From: Candidatus Acetothermia bacterium
GTDB taxonomy: Bacteria; Bipolaricaulota; Bipolaricaulia; Bipolaricaulales; Bipolaricaulaceae
Assembly: GCA_003566155.1 (NCBI GenBank)
Contig: PXEP01000050.1
Span: forward strand, 1-64,000
Length of the DNA stretch: 64,000 nt
Reading direction: 5' to 3'
The translations under genes and the position numbers were made by a program. This document shows positions 16,492-25,969 of this stretch, one piece after another. Numbering within the stretch: position 1 is the first letter of the stretch; every line of letters starts with the position of its first letter. The notes beneath the pieces are model-generated. The model did no database searches. It was not told the origin of the DNA and saw nothing but the letters and a program-made list of their open reading frames with translations.

Positions 16492-16678
16492 AGCCACCCT
16501 CCTCCCATAGGTTTTGCCCCATGGTACCCAGCTGGTTACCGAAAGCACACTCCCGAGCACTACAGAGCACACATTTCCCTCCAACCAGGTGGTAACGAGG
16601 GAGGCCGACGTAGTAGAATGGGTGCAGGGTGGTAGTGAAGCGCTTCTAGATAGCTACCTGCACCGCAAGGAGGGGTAC

Positions 16679-16894
16679 ATGGCTGTTGCACGGGGGAGAA
16701 TTATTCTATGGTTGGTATCGCTGGCTATTGCAGCGTTGGTAGGATTGCTCGTAGCCGTACTGTCAGATCTACCCCCCGGGGTGGTAGCGCTGATCGCTGC
16801 GCTGACAACCATCGCGCTCATTGTGGTGGGCGGCAGGATACGCAAACGGACGCATTCTGATGAACCGGGAGCCCCAAGCCCCGACCAGAGCTAA
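16679..16894 (+). CDS. Small two-TM membrane protein (unknown)
   Basis: 71 residues from ATG 16679, preceded by AAGGAGGGG. Two hydrophobic helices (LWLVSLAIAALVGLLVAVL and GVVALIAALTTIALIVVGG) are joined by a short loop, with a charged C-terminus (RIRKRTHSDEPGAPSPDQS). This is a generic small inner-membrane protein; no family is recognised. It lies divergent from the ammonia-lyase gene and 65 bases before the HAD phosphatase. Confidence 0.6.
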   Translation: MAVARGRIILWLVSLAIAALVGLLVAVLSDLPPGVVALIAALTTIALIVVGGRIRKRTHSDEPGAPSPDQS

Positions 16895-16959
16895 GGACTC
16901 CGCATTTCACTTCTCCACGCAGCACTGGTGCTGCGCCGGAGCTGGGTTACCATGTGTGC

Positions 16960-17580
16960 ATGCCTATCCGTGCGGTTCTAGTAGATATGGACGGCACCAT
17001 CTGGAAGACGCCGGTGGATTGGGCCGGGCTCCGCCGCACGCTCGGCTTGCCCCCCGACGGTAGGCCGATTGTGGAACATCTGCGGAACGTTCCCTCCAGA
17101 GAACGTGCCCGGGGGATGAAAATGCTGGCGGAACAGGAAGCGCGCGGAGCAGCTGAGGGCTGCCTGATGCCCGGGGCAGATGAGCTGGTGGATTTTGTGT
17201 CCAGAAATCGCCTACGTTCAGCGCTGGTGACGAATAACTCCCGTGCCAGTGTGGATACTGTCTTGGCTCAGCATCGACTGCAATTCGACGTTGTGCTGAG
17301 TCGAGATGAGATCGCCATGAAACCTGCTCCAGAGGCGTTTCTCGTTCCACTAGAATCGCTTGGCTGCTCGCCGGAGGAGGCGGTGGCCATAGGCGACACC
17401 CATCTCGACGTGTGGGCTGCCCATGCGGCAGGGCTGGCGCACGCAATCCTTGTGGCCCCTCCACAATGGACACGGCAGCTGCTTCCCAGGTCCGCGCGGT
17501 TGACCGAAGTTTCCGATCTGGACGAAGCCCGTCGAGTACTGGCGGCGCTGCTGTCGGCAACCAGCAAGGCCCCAGACTAA
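16960..17580 (+). CDS. HAD-superfamily phosphatase (phosphoglycolate phosphatase-like)
   Basis: 206 residues. All four HAD motifs are visible: nucleophile DMDGTIW near residue 10, motif II TNNSRAS, motif III Lys in MKPAPEAF and motif IV GDTHLDV. The helical cap lies between motifs I and II, the arrangement of subfamily IA enzymes such as Gph and beta-phosphoglucomutase-like phosphatases. It is cytoplasmic; the small-molecule substrate is not assignable. ATG 16960 is preferred over an in-frame GTG two codons earlier. It ends about 65 bases before the rpoD promoter. Confidence 0.88.
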   Translation: MPIRAVLVDMDGTIWKTPVDWAGLRRTLGLPPDGRPIVEHLRNVPSRERARGMKMLAEQEARGAAEGCLMPGADELVDFVSRNRLRSALVTNNSRASVDTVLAQHRLQFDVVLSRDEIAMKPAPEAFLVPLESLGCSPEEAVAIGDTHLDVWAAHAAGLAHAILVAPPQWTRQLLPRSARLTEVSDLDEARRVLAALLSATSKAPD

Positions 17581-17643
17581 TACCCTACCCAGGAGTTCGC
17601 AGCACCAGGAGTTAACACTGTCCTGTTGAAGATTTTAAAGCTC

Positions 17644-17672
17644 TTCACAAGGAACTCACTTTGTGGTATAGT
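17644..17672 (+). promoter_or_regulatory. rpoD promoter
   Basis: TTCACA (17644-17649), a 17-base spacer and TATAGT (17667-17672) make a good sigma-70-type promoter 75 bases before the rpoD start. Confidence 0.65.
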
Positions 17673-17746
17673 CGAGGTGGACGCCGGAACCAAGGCCTCT
17701 CAACTTATGCCTACTCGGCAGGAGATTGCGAGGAGGGTTTGATCTT

Positions 17747-18712
17747 ATGGATAGTGTGACAAGCGTGCGAAACGGCTTGGCGGACCAGGCCAAAGTCGGC
17801 AAGCACGAAGTGGAGGAGAATAACGTGCAGTGGTTTGAAGAGGAGGGGACCGAACGCCGTTCCCCCGAGAATCCTATAAGGACCTACTTCGACGAGATAT
17901 CGCGGGTACCGCTTCTGACCAAGGAACAAGAGGTGGAACTGGCCAAGCGCGTGGAGGCTGGCGACAAAGAAGCTAAGGAGCACCTGGCGGCCGCCAATCT
18001 ACGGCTCGTGGTATCGATCGCCAAGAAGTACCGGGGCTGTGGTCTACCTTTCTTGGACTTGATCCAGGAGGGCAACCTCGGCCTGATGAAGGCAACGGAG
18101 AAGTTTGATTGGCGCAAAGGATATAAGTTCTCGACGTACGCCACATGGTGGATTCGTCAGGCCATCCTCAGGGCCATCACAAACCGCTCCCGAACCATAC
18201 GTGTGCCGACCCATATTAACGAGCTAATCCGCAAAATATACCAAGCGGAGCGTGATCACACCAAAGAGTTCGGCCGTGCCCCCTCCATGGAGGCACTGGC
18301 GGAGGTGCTGGACACATCCGTGGACAACGTCATCAAAGCCAAGAAGACAGCACAGTACACAGCATCGCTGGATTCCCCCATCGGCTACGAAGACGAAGGT
18401 TCGGTGCTGGGGGACTTTGTGGAGGACGGCGGGGCGATCTCTCCTACGCGAGAGACATTCAAGGAGCTCCTCCAGCAGGAGCTCCAGCGCGCCCTGAAGG
18501 ATCGCCTTACACCCCGCGAGCGCCGTGTCCTTGAGCTTCGATACGGATTAGATGACAACCAACCGCGTACGTTGGACGAAGTGGGAGAGACGTTCGGGAT
18601 CTCCCGTGAGCGTGTGCGGCAAATTCAGAAGGAAGCACTAGAGAAGCTGAAAAACTCCGATTTGATACGTAAGCTGGAGAAATTCCGGCTGCTCAGCGAG
18701 GAGGAACTCTAG
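17747..18712 (+). CDS. rpoD: RNA polymerase primary sigma factor (short RpoD)
   Basis: 321 residues, short because region 1.1 and the non-conserved insert are absent. Region 1.2 begins [17 protein letters not shown]; region 2 has [20 protein letters not shown] and the promoter-melting [15 protein letters not shown]; region 3 follows [13 protein letters not shown]; region 4 has [14 protein letters not shown] and the helix-turn-helix [15 protein letters not shown]. This is sufficient for -10 and -35 recognition, consistent with the sigma-70-like promoters seen in the window. The ATG at 17747 has AGGAGGG 9 bases upstream. Its stop overlaps the topA stop on the other strand (CTAG, 18709-18712). 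Confidence 0.95.
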   Translation: MDSVTSVRNGLADQAKVGKHEVEENNVQWFEEEGTERRSPENPIRTYFDEISRVPLLTKEQEVELAKRVEAGDKEAKEHLAAANLRLVVSIAKKYRGCGLPFLDLIQEGNLGLMKATEKFDWRKGYKFSTYATWWIRQAILRAITNRSRTIRVPTHINELIRKIYQAERDHTKEFGRAPSMEALAEVLDTSVDNVIKAKKTAQYTASLDSPIGYEDEGSVLGDFVEDGGAISPTRETFKELLQQELQRALKDRLTPRERRVLELRYGLDDNQPRTLDEVGETFGISRERVRQIQKEALEKLKNSDLIRKLEKFRLLSEEEL

Positions 18713-20925
18713 GCTCTGCTTGGACACCGCTTGTTCGAACAACGCCGACCGTACCGGGGGTCCTCATAGAGGACCCCCTGTTCACAGGTGGGGCACGCCT
18801 CCAGCGGCTGGCCCGATACGGTGAACTTACAGTTCGGATACTGATCACAGCCGAAGAAAGGTCCTTTCCCTCGGGCAAATCGCTCCACCAGCTCACCCGA
18901 GCCGCAAGAGGGGCATTCAACACCGGTGTACACCGGACTGGTCTGGCGGCAGCTACTACAAGACATATAACGGCCGTACCTACCGTGCCTTAGCTCCATG
19001 GACTTGCCACACGCGGGACACTCCTGGGCAGGTGCCTTATCCGCCTCTGCCAAAGCTTCCGCCAACTCTACTCGTCCATCCCCGAGGCGGAAGGCGATCA
19101 TCGGCGGCAAGTTGCGTGTGCTTCGGCAATCGGGGTACCTGGAGCAACCCAGATACATGCCGCCTTTCCACACGCGGACCGTCATCGGAGCGCCGCACTT
19201 TGCGCATTCCACATCCGTGAGCACCTGAAACGGCTTCGTCCCCTGGTCCATCAGGTCTTCCACTTTCTCCAGCCTGCGCTGCAGACGGCTGTAGAGCTCG
19301 CGCAGCACATCGAGCCGCGCCGCTTGACCTTCCTGTATCTTGTCAAGCTTTTCCTCCATGCGCGCGGTGAATCCCTCTTCCACCGTCTCGGGGAAGTACT
19401 GTTGCAGAAACTCGCTCACCGTCTGACCGAGCAGAGTAGGTCGCAGGCTTCCCTCTTCCCGCCGCACGTAGCCCCGCTCTTGGATGACCGACACAATCTG
19501 AGCATACGTACTAGGTCGGCCCACACCCTCCCGTTCCAGTTTTCGCACCAGCCCAGGTTCGGTGTACCTCTTCGGGGGCTCGGTGTACTTCTCCCCCACT
19601 TCCACCTCAGGCCGAGGAAGGATCATCCCTTCGGTCACGCCCGTCGGCAGAACTGCTCCTTCGTCAGCGAGGGTGCTGACGGGGTAGACCACTGTGAACC
19701 CGGGAAAGTCTGCCCAGGACGTGGAAGCTTGAAAATCCCGTCCGGCGGCCTCCAACTCTACCTTGCGCCTGCGCCATATTCCGTCGGCCATCTGCGTGGC
19801 CACGAACCGCCGCCAGATGAGCTCATACAGTCTGTACTGCTCAGGCTTCAGATATCGGCGGACTTCCTGTGGCGTACGCTTGACCGACGTCGGACGTACT
19901 GCCTCGTGCGCATCCTGCGTGCGCCGTTTGTTCTTGAACCTCCGGGGCCGGGGGCTCGAATACGCTTTGCCATATTCTCCCCTGACGTACTCGCGCGCCT
20001 CGGACACTGCCGCGTCCGACACCCGCGTGGAATCGGTTCGCATGTACGTGATCAACCCCACCGGTTCGCCGGCAATCTCTACGCCCTCGTACAAGCTCTG
20101 CGCCACCTGCATCGTACGCCGGGGGGAGAACCCAAGCTCCGCTCCGGCTGTCTGCTGTAGCGTGGAGGTGATAAACGGTGGTGACGGCCGTCGCTTGACT
20201 TCCTCCTCTGTCACACTGGTGATGACAGCTTGGGCTTCGCTTAGAGCGCGTTGTAGTTCGTCCAGTTCCGTCTTGTCTTCGATGCGCTCCTTGAGCTGCG
20301 CGGTGAACTGCGGATCAGTGGGAAACCTGAGCCCCACTTCCCAGTACGGCTGGGGGACAAAGCGCTGAATCTCCTGCTCCCGCGCGCAGATGAAACGTAG
20401 GGCCACCGACTGCACCCGCCCGGCGGATAGGCCCTCAAATCGCCTTCCCGCCAGCACCACAGATAGCACCGGGCTCACTTGGTAACCCACCAGTCGGTCA
20501 AGTATGCGTCTGGTCCGCTGCGCCTCAACTTTCTGCGGGTCAAGCCCTCCGGGGGTTCGCAGCGCCCTTCGTACGGAGTCGGCCGTTATCTCATGGAGCA
20601 GTACCCGGGCAAAGCGGTCTCTGCCTCCATTTCCCAACAGCTCAGCGAGGTCAAAAGCTATGGCCTCACCCTCTCGATCCGGATCGGTGGCAAGATATAC
20701 ACGTTCTGCTCCCGCCGCGGCTTTCTTGAGATCGCTGATCACACGGCGATTGCGCACCTCCCATGTGGGAGCAAAATCGTTGTCCACATCGACCCCCAGC
20801 TCCTTGGCAGGAAGATCGCGGACGTGCCCTTTGGAGGAGTAGACAGCGTAATCCTTGCCCAAGTGCCCGGTCAGCGTGCGGGCCTTGGTTGGCGATTCAA
20901 CGATCAGTACGTACTTTTTAGCCAT
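18709..20925 (-). CDS. topA: DNA topoisomerase I
   Basis: 738 residues from ATG 20925 (GAGGGAG upstream). TOPRIM domain with [15 protein letters not shown] and [12 protein letters not shown], catalytic Tyr in [15 protein letters not shown], and [14 protein letters not shown]. The C-terminus carries four zinc-ribbon-like units: CAKCGAP...CSRYPDC, CPACGKS...CSSC, CPSCGSG...CDQYPNC and CPTCEQG...CSNKRC. The enzyme relaxes negative supercoils by transient single-strand cleavage. The gene is convergent with rpoD and shares the CTAG stop site; groEL-groES lie upstream on the same strand. Confidence 0.97.
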   Translation of the reverse strand: MAKKYVLIVESPTKARTLTGHLGKDYAVYSSKGHVRDLPAKELGVDVDNDFAPTWEVRNRRVISDLKKAAAGAERVYLATDPDREGEAIAFDLAELLGNGGRDRFARVLLHEITADSVRRALRTPGGLDPQKVEAQRTRRILDRLVGYQVSPVLSVVLAGRRFEGLSAGRVQSVALRFICAREQEIQRFVPQPYWEVGLRFPTDPQFTAQLKERIEDKTELDELQRALSEAQAVITSVTEEEVKRRPSPPFITSTLQQTAGAELGFSPRRTMQVAQSLYEGVEIAGEPVGLITYMRTDSTRVSDAAVSEAREYVRGEYGKAYSSPRPRRFKNKRRTQDAHEAVRPTSVKRTPQEVRRYLKPEQYRLYELIWRRFVATQMADGIWRRRKVELEAAGRDFQASTSWADFPGFTVVYPVSTLADEGAVLPTGVTEGMILPRPEVEVGEKYTEPPKRYTEPGLVRKLEREGVGRPSTYAQIVSVIQERGYVRREEGSLRPTLLGQTVSEFLQQYFPETVEEGFTARMEEKLDKIQEGQAARLDVLRELYSRLQRRLEKVEDLMDQGTKPFQVLTDVECAKCGAPMTVRVWKGGMYLGCSRYPDCRSTRNLPPMIAFRLGDGRVELAEALAEADKAPAQECPACGKSMELRHGRYGRYMSCSSCRQTSPVYTGVECPSCGSGELVERFARGKGPFFGCDQYPNCKFTVSGQPLEACPTCEQGVLYEDPRYGRRCSNKRCPSRA

Positions 20926-20989
20926 GTGTTCGCTCCCTCGTCGTGCGGGGATTATGAGTCGCCCGTTCCCAAGGCGCAAGCTAGCTGCA

Positions 20990-21028
20990 GCAAAAGGAAA
21001 GGGCCCCGCCGAACCCGACGGGGCCCCA
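20990..21028 (-). terminator. Intrinsic terminator of groES-groEL
   Basis: On the minus strand GGGGCCCCGTCGG is followed by TTCG-type loop bases and a matching GC-rich arm (21001-21027), then a T-rich tail TTTCCTTTTGC (20990-21000). It lies about 32 bases after the groEL stop. Confidence 0.8.
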
Positions 21029-21059
21029 TTGTTCTGTTCCTATTTAGGCTTTCCCTCTA

Positions 21060-22682
21060 TCAGTAGCCCATGGGCGGGGTTGGATACTGCTGGTCGTCCT
21101 TGTCATCCTTGATCTCGGCCACCAATGCCTCGGTGGTAAGAAGCATGCCCGCAATGGACACAGCGTTCTGCAAGGCAGAGCGCGCGACCTTCGTTGGATC
21201 GATGATCCCCGCTTCAAACATGTCGCGGTACTCCTCGGCCACCACGTCAAAACCGACAGCCGGTTTCTCGCTCTTCAAGCGCTCCACGATGATCGCGCCC
21301 TCGAATCCAGCGTTCTCTGCAAGCTGTCGCGCGGGCTCCTGCAGCGCCCGCCGCAGGATGTTGACCCCCACACGTTCGTCGCCGGTCAACTCCTTGCTCG
21401 CTTCCTCCAACACCGCTCCGGCGTTCAACAAGGCCACTCCGCCACCGGGGAGGATGCCTTCCTCCACAGCCGCCTTGGTGGCCTCAAGAGCGTCCTCCAT
21501 GCGATGCTTCTTCTCCTCCAGCTCGGTCTCGGTGGCAGCGCCAACCTTTATTACCGCCACACCACCGGCCAGCTTGGCTTTCCTCTCTTCCAGCTTCTCC
21601 CGGTCGTAATCCGAGTCGGTAGTCTTGATCTGCTCGTTTATCTGCTCGACGCGGGCCTTGATCTGCTCGGCATCACCCTTGCCGCTGATGATGGTGGTAT
21701 CCTCGTTGGTAACGCGGATCTTCTCCGCCCGGCCCAACATCTCCAGCGTGGTGTTCTTGATCTCCATGCCTGCGTCCTCGGCCACGACTACACCGCCGGT
21801 CAAGACTGCAATGTCCTCGAGCATGGACTTACGCCGTTCACCAAAGCCCGGGGCCTTTACCGCGCACGAACTCAGCGTCCCCTTCAGCTTGTTCAGGACC
21901 AGGGTCGACAACGCCTCACCGGTGACGTCCTTGGCGATGATCATCAATGGCTTCCCGGACTGCGCAATCTTCTCCAGGAGGGGGATGACCTCCATGGCGT
22001 TTTTCAGCTCGCGGTCGGTGACCAGGATGTACGGATCTTCGAGCGAGACCTCCATCTTCTTGGGATCGGTAACGAAGTAAGGTGAGACGTACTCGCGGTC
22101 GAAGCGCATTCCCTCCACCAGTTCATAGTAGGTATCGATGGTGTCGGAGTCCTCCACCGTGATGACGCCATCCTCGCCCACAACCTCCATCGTATCGGCG
22201 ATGATCTGTCCAATATCGGGATCGTTCGCCGAGATCGTGGCTACTTGCGCCGTTTCCGCCTTTGTGCCGAGCTTACGCGACATCTTCTTCAGCTCGTCGG
22301 TCACAGCACGCGAGCCCCGCTCGATTCCCCGCTTGAGTGCCATGGGGTTCCCGCCGGCGGCGACCATCTTGAACCCTTCCTTGACCATGGCCTGCGCCAG
22401 TATGGTGGCGGTAGTGGTACCGTCTCCGGCCACGTCGTTGGTCTTGGAGGCTACCTCCTTGACCAGCTGCGCGCCCATGTTCTCAAATGAGTCCTCGTAC
22501 TCCTGCTCTTCAGCAATGGTTACACCGTCGTTAACGATATCCGGCGAGCCAAACTTCTTCTCGATGCATACGTTCCGCCCTCGCGGGCCCAACGTCACGC
22601 GCACCACTTGGGCCAGCTTGTCGACGCCGGCCATCACCTTCCTACGTGCTTCCTCCGCAAACAGTAGTTCCTTTGCTGCCAT
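21060..22682 (-). CDS. groEL: Chaperonin GroEL (60 kDa)
   Basis: 540 residues. Canonical motifs include [20 protein letters not shown] near the N-terminus, the ATP-site segment [37 protein letters not shown] and the hinge regions. The tail ends [14 protein letters not shown] instead of a GGM repeat. It forms the double-ring folding chamber with GroES. The ATG at 22682 is 11 bases after the groES stop, so it is a normal groES-groEL operon, with a CIRCE operator and promoter upstream. Confidence 0.98.
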   Translation of the reverse strand: MAAKELLFAEEARRKVMAGVDKLAQVVRVTLGPRGRNVCIEKKFGSPDIVNDGVTIAEEQEYEDSFENMGAQLVKEVASKTNDVAGDGTTTATILAQAMVKEGFKMVAAGGNPMALKRGIERGSRAVTDELKKMSRKLGTKAETAQVATISANDPDIGQIIADTMEVVGEDGVITVEDSDTIDTYYELVEGMRFDREYVSPYFVTDPKKMEVSLEDPYILVTDRELKNAMEVIPLLEKIAQSGKPLMIIAKDVTGEALSTLVLNKLKGTLSSCAVKAPGFGERRKSMLEDIAVLTGGVVVAEDAGMEIKNTTLEMLGRAEKIRVTNEDTTIISGKGDAEQIKARVEQINEQIKTTDSDYDREKLEERKAKLAGGVAVIKVGAATETELEEKKHRMEDALEATKAAVEEGILPGGGVALLNAGAVLEEASKELTGDERVGVNILRRALQEPARQLAENAGFEGAIIVERLKSEKPAVGFDVVAEEYRDMFEAGIIDPTKVARSALQNAVSIAGMLLTTEALVAEIKDDKDDQQYPTPPMGY

Positions 22683-22692
22683 CGTTACCCCC

Positions 22693-22965
22693 TCACTCCT
22701 CGATGACCGCGAGGACATCTGTGGTCTTCACCAACAGGTGCTTCTCCTCGCCGATACGTATCTCAGTCCCCGCGTAGGCCGATATCAGCACCTTATCGCC
22801 AACACTCATATCAAATTTCTCCGCGGTCCCCAGGGCCTTGACTTCCCCGCGTACAGCCTTTTCTTCCTTTACTGCCTCGGGAAGCACGATCCCCCCGGGA
22901 GTGCGACGTTCCTCTTCCTCTATAGCACGTACGAGGACACGGTTCCCCAATGGTTTGACAGTCAT
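22693..22965 (-). CDS. groES: Co-chaperonin GroES (10 kDa)
   Basis: 90 residues from ATG 22965, which follows GAGGAGGTGGG. Family segments [19 protein letters not shown], the mobile loop [19 protein letters not shown] and the roof [15 protein letters not shown] are present. It caps the GroEL ring. It is the first gene of the heat-shock operon. Confidence 0.97.
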   Translation of the reverse strand: MTVKPLGNRVLVRAIEEEERRTPGGIVLPEAVKEEKAVRGEVKALGTAEKFDMSVGDKVLISAYAGTEIRIGEEKHLLVKTTDVLAVIEE

Positions 22966-22982
22966 CACCCACCTCCTCGAAT

Positions 22983-23009
22983 TTAGCACTGGGGTGCCTT
23001 AGCTGCTAA
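22983..23009 (-). promoter_or_regulatory. CIRCE operator (HrcA site)
   Basis: TTAGCACTG (22983-22991), a 9-base spacer and AGCTGCTAA (23001-23009) match the CIRCE consensus TTAGCACTC-N9-GAGTGCTAA at 14 of 18 arm positions with the exact spacing. It lies between the groES promoter and start codon, where HrcA represses. No hrcA gene is in the window. Confidence 0.8.
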
Positions 23010-23015
23010 CGCTGG

Positions 23016-23044
23016 ATTGTAGCTATTGCTCCCAGCTCGGTCAA
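23016..23044 (-). promoter_or_regulatory. groES-groEL promoter
   Basis: On the minus strand TTGACC (23039-23044), a 17-base spacer and TACAAT (23016-23021) form a near-consensus sigma-70-type promoter directly upstream of the CIRCE element. Confidence 0.8.
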
Positions 23045-23082
23045 GGGTTGCCTCGCTCATCCCGCACACGCTACAGTAAGGT

Positions 23083-23538
23083 GTGGCTGCGGGACGCTCG
23101 CACTTGGCCTTGGAACTGGCAACCCTGCCGTTGTGGATACTCGCAGGTGCCGCCCTCGAGATAGAGGGCCAGCACCTACTGGTATTCTCTCTATCTTACA
23201 CACTCGCCAGTATCTTGCTATCCCCGGACCTTGATCTGAGGCGGACGTCCGTCGGCCGGCGCTGGGGACCTTTGCGGGTGATCTGGGTACCCTACTTCTT
23301 GCTGTTTCGCCACCGAGGCCTATCCCACTCTCTACTTTGGGGGCCGATCACTAGGGTCGGTTACCTGGCGTGCCTGACGGCAGCCGTGTGGTGCACGGTC
23401 GTGCGCCTGTCGGGCGTCTCCCCTGTTATACCTGCGGTCAACGTCCACGTGCCGGCGCTCGCCGCGGGCCTGTACTTTCCCAACACGCTCCATGTGCTGC
23501 TGGACAGAGCGTGCAGTCTCAGGTACCGCGTAGGCTGA
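23083..23538 (+). CDS. DUF2227-like membrane metal-binding protein
   Basis: 151 residues from a GTG. There are several hydrophobic segments and conserved polar motifs SPDLDL (near residue 47) and RHRGLSHSLLWGP (near residue 76), the pattern of putative metal-dependent membrane hydrolases (YdjM/DUF2227-like). The function of the family is not established. It precedes the efp promoter on the same strand. Confidence 0.65.
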   Translation: MAAGRSHLALELATLPLWILAGAALEIEGQHLLVFSLSYTLASILLSPDLDLRRTSVGRRWGPLRVIWVPYFLLFRHRGLSHSLLWGPITRVGYLACLTAAVWCTVVRLSGVSPVIPAVNVHVPALAAGLYFPNTLHVLLDRACSLRYRVG

Positions 23539-23547
23539 ACTGTCCAT

Positions 23548-23579
23548 TTGTCGGCACAAGGGCGCCGATGCTATACAAT
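23548..23579 (+). promoter_or_regulatory. Probable promoter of the efp-nusB operon
   Basis: TTGTCG (23548-23553) and the -10 region TATACAAT (23572-23579) are 18 bases apart, about 45 bases before the efp start. Confidence 0.45.
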
Positions 23580-23623
23580 GAAGCAAGGACAAACAGCTAC
23601 CCAGATTGCAGAGGAGGTCATTG

Positions 23624-24187
23624 GTGGCAATTTCTATCGGCGACATCACTCGGGGCATGACCCTGATATACAATGGAGAACTGTACGAAGTGGTCTCCTT
23701 CGAGCATGTGAAGCGGGCCCGGGGAAGCGCCTTCGTCAGAGCGAAGCTGCGGCACCTGCCTAGCGGTCGGTCGGTGGTCGAGACCTTGCGTGACTCGGAT
23801 CACCTGGAGGCGGCGTTCATGGAGAACCGCCCTCTGCAATATCTGTACAACGATGGCGCCGCCTTTGTGTTCATGGACAAATCGACGTTCGAGGAGTACC
23901 GTGTCGCCCCGGATCTTCTGGCCACATTTAAGGACTTTCTGCTGGAAGGCATGGACGTCCAGGGCCTGTTCCACGAGGGACGGTTGCTGCAGGTGCAAGC
24001 CCCCAGCTTCTTGACCCTGGAGGTGGTGGAGACCCCCCCGGGGATTAAGGGAGATACGGCCACCGGTGGGGACAAACCTGCTAAACTGGAAACGGGGGCC
24101 ACAATCAAGGTTCCTTTGTTCATCCGTGTGGGGGACCGGCTCAAGGTGGACACCCGCACCGCATCGTATGTGGAGCGGGTGAGCTAA
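23624..24187 (+). CDS. efp: Translation elongation factor P
   Basis: 187 residues from a GTG preceded by GAGGAGG. The three domains are visible: N-terminal KOW-like domain, a central OB domain with FLLEGMDVQGLFHEGRLLQV, and the C-terminal OB domain with GATIKVPLFIRVGDRLKVDT. EF-P relieves ribosome stalling at polyproline stretches. The tip loop that carries the modified Lys34 in E. coli (KPGKG) reads KRARGS here, so Arg33 occupies the tip. This resembles the arginine type that is rhamnosylated in some bacteria, but no earP gene is in view. First gene of a five-gene run ending in nusB. Confidence 0.95.
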   Translation: MAISIGDITRGMTLIYNGELYEVVSFEHVKRARGSAFVRAKLRHLPSGRSVVETLRDSDHLEAAFMENRPLQYLYNDGAAFVFMDKSTFEEYRVAPDLLATFKDFLLEGMDVQGLFHEGRLLQVQAPSFLTLEVVETPPGIKGDTATGGDKPAKLETGATIKVPLFIRVGDRLKVDTRTASYVERVS

Positions 24188-24197
24188 GGAGGGGAGC

Positions 24198-24587
24198 ATG
24201 GCAGAGCAACAAGTGGTATTGGACCTGCCGCTGGGCAGAGCGTCGGTGCACAGCGAGGTACTAGCGGCCACCGTGGCCAAGGCTCTGGACAAGGTAGAGG
24301 GCGTGCGCCCCCTAAGGGGTGGAGGTGGCGTTATCGCCATCTTCGGCGGGGGCGAGGAGAGCGTGCACCTGGAGACCGAAGGGGAAATGGTCAACGTGGA
24401 GTTGCGCATCGCCGTCATCTTGGGTTACCCAGTGCATGAGGTCGCCCAGGCCGCGCAGCAAGCGGTGCGCGAGGACCTCGAACAGCTGGCCAACGTCACC
24501 GTGGGCCAGCTCAACGTGTTTGTGAAGCGCGTTATCTCCCCAGAAGAGGAACTCGTATTGAACGGAGAGGAGGGTAGCGATGGCTGA
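24198..24587 (+). CDS. Asp23/Gls24 family protein (first copy)
   Basis: 129 residues. It follows the Asp23 pattern: N-terminal RASVHSEVLAATVAKALDKVEGV, a central VNVELRIAVILGYPVHEVAQ and a C-terminal amphipathic helix with VGQLNVFVKRVI. Asp23 proteins are cytoplasmic, linked to envelope stress or to control of fatty acid synthesis (YqhY) in Firmicutes. The glycine-rich insert GGGGVIAIFGGGEE is unusual. It overlaps the second copy by 8 bases. Confidence 0.85.
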   Translation: MAEQQVVLDLPLGRASVHSEVLAATVAKALDKVEGVRPLRGGGGVIAIFGGGEESVHLETEGEMVNVELRIAVILGYPVHEVAQAAQQAVREDLEQLANVTVGQLNVFVKRVISPEEELVLNGEEGSDG

Positions 24588-24984
24588 GCGAAAGGGAAAC
24601 ACGGAGCGAGAAGAAGACCTCACGCAGGAGGTGACGACAGGCAGTGGCGCCATCAGCATATCCAGGGACGTCATCGCCACGATCGCCGGCCTGGCTGCCG
24701 CGGAGGTCGAAGGCATCACCTCCCCTCGGGGTATGCAGCTACGCAAGCGGAAGGGCGAGGCGGCCAAGCGACAAGTAGAAACCGTTATTGACGGCGGCGA
24801 AGTGAAGGTGGCCATCAAAGTGGCGGTTATCTACGGATACCAAGTCAAGAGTGTGGTGCAGGAGCTGCAAGAGAAGGTCAAGGCGGAAATCGAACGTATG
24901 ACCGGTCTGCAGGTACGCTCGGTGGACGTGGAGATCACTCGCCTCCTGTTCCCCGAAGAGGGAGAGCAACCAGAGGAGGTATAG
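24580..24984 (+). CDS. Asp23/Gls24 family protein (second copy)
   Basis: 134 residues. It is closer to the family consensus than the first copy: GAISISRDVIATIAGLAAAE, VEGITSPRG, KVAIKVAVIYGYQVKSVVQE and GLQVRSVDVEITRLLF. It probably forms hetero- or homo-oligomers with its neighbour and is anchored at the membrane by the AmaP-like protein encoded next. It starts inside the end of the first copy. Confidence 0.88.
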   Translation: MAERKGNTEREEDLTQEVTTGSGAISISRDVIATIAGLAAAEVEGITSPRGMQLRKRKGEAAKRQVETVIDGGEVKVAIKVAVIYGYQVKSVVQELQEKVKAEIERMTGLQVRSVDVEITRLLFPEEGEQPEEV

Positions 24985-24985
24985 T

Positions 24986-25519
24986 TTGTTCCTAATCGGA
25001 ACGGCAGCAGCAATAATTCTAGTAGCCGCAGCGGGGTTTGCTGCCTGGGTGGCAGCAGCAGGTGTGCCCGAAGGTTGGCTCCCCGGCCTTACCACGTGGT
25101 GGGGACGTACCATCTTGGGCGTGCTCGCGCTCTCCCTAATAGGAGCAGCCACACTGGCCAGCAGATCCGCCGTAGAGCAGGCCGCAAGCCGGCGCGCGGT
25201 TCGACGAACCGGGCCCAAAGGCGAGATAATCATCTCCCCGCGGGCAATAAGAGAACTGGCTACGGTTCATCTCACCCGCGACCTTGGGTTGAGCGGATTC
25301 CGAGTGCGCATACGCCCGGGCGCCGATGGAGTGTACATTAAGGTCAGCCTGCGCTTACCCCCGGAACAGGAGGCCCCACAGCTAGCGGATCAGGTTCAGG
25401 AGATTCTTAGCAGGGAAATACAAGGCAAGACAGGCATACCGGTGCACGAGATAAATCTGGACATCCGAGGGACAACTCCCTCTCAACCTTCTTCATCACC
25501 CTCGGCGCGAGTGGAGTAA
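24986..25519 (+). CDS. AmaP-like membrane anchor for Asp23 proteins
   Basis: 177 residues from a TTG 6 bases after GAGGAGG. Two N-terminal hydrophobic helices (residues 1-25 and about 40-58) are followed by a cytoplasmic Asp23-like domain (GEIIISPRAIRELATVHL and GIPVHEINLDIRG). This is the plan of AmaP, which holds Asp23 at the membrane in staphylococci. Its place directly after two Asp23 genes supports the call. Confidence 0.75.
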   Translation: MFLIGTAAAIILVAAAGFAAWVAAAGVPEGWLPGLTTWWGRTILGVLALSLIGAATLASRSAVEQAASRRAVRRTGPKGEIIISPRAIRELATVHLTRDLGLSGFRVRIRPGADGVYIKVSLRLPPEQEAPQLADQVQEILSREIQGKTGIPVHEINLDIRGTTPSQPSSSPSARVE

Positions 25520-25526
25520 TCGAACC

Positions 25527-25925
25527 GTGAGACGGCACGCTCGCGAGGCAGCCTTGCGTGCCCTGTACCGCCATGAGTACCTGCCGGTGCCCGCTGCTGA
25601 CCTGCTGGAGGAGGAAGAGCTTTCTTCGGACGAAGCCGACATGACCGTAGCTCTGTTGACCGGAGTGCTGTCACATCGGGATGAACTGGACAACATCATC
25701 AACCGCCGAGCGGTCGGCTGGGGCACAGACCGGTTGTCCATAGTCGATCTAAACCTACTGCGCCTAGCACTGTACGAGCTTCTGCATACGGACACGCCGG
25801 CAGAGGTCGTGATCGACGAGGCGGTGGAGCTGGCCAAGAGCTATGGCACAGACAATGCACCGTCCTTCATTAATGGCATCCTCGACCGGACTTGGAAGGA
25901 TGGCTTAAACCAGAACGCCAAGTGA
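25527..25925 (+). CDS. nusB: Transcription antitermination protein NusB
   Basis: 132 residues from GTG 25527. The all-helical NusB fold is supported by RRHAREAALRALYRHEY, the RLSIVDLNLLRLALYELLH core, and the C-terminal EVVIDEAVELAKSYGTDNAP and FINGILDRTWK. It binds boxA RNA with NusE in rRNA antitermination. It is the last gene of the efp-Asp23 run, an order resembling Bacillus subtilis, where an Asp23 gene (yqhY) precedes nusB. Confidence 0.95.
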   Translation: MRRHAREAALRALYRHEYLPVPAADLLEEEELSSDEADMTVALLTGVLSHRDELDNIINRRAVGWGTDRLSIVDLNLLRLALYELLHTDTPAEVVIDEAVELAKSYGTDNAPSFINGILDRTWKDGLNQNAK

Positions 25926-25969
25926 GCGTTGGCCTGGCTCCGCCTGCACAGGTACACTAGACGTATTCT

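Noticed and set aside
19324-20160. 278-codon open frame antisense to topA
   Set aside because: The topA frame fully explains the sequence; antisense frames in GC-rich genes are common shadows.
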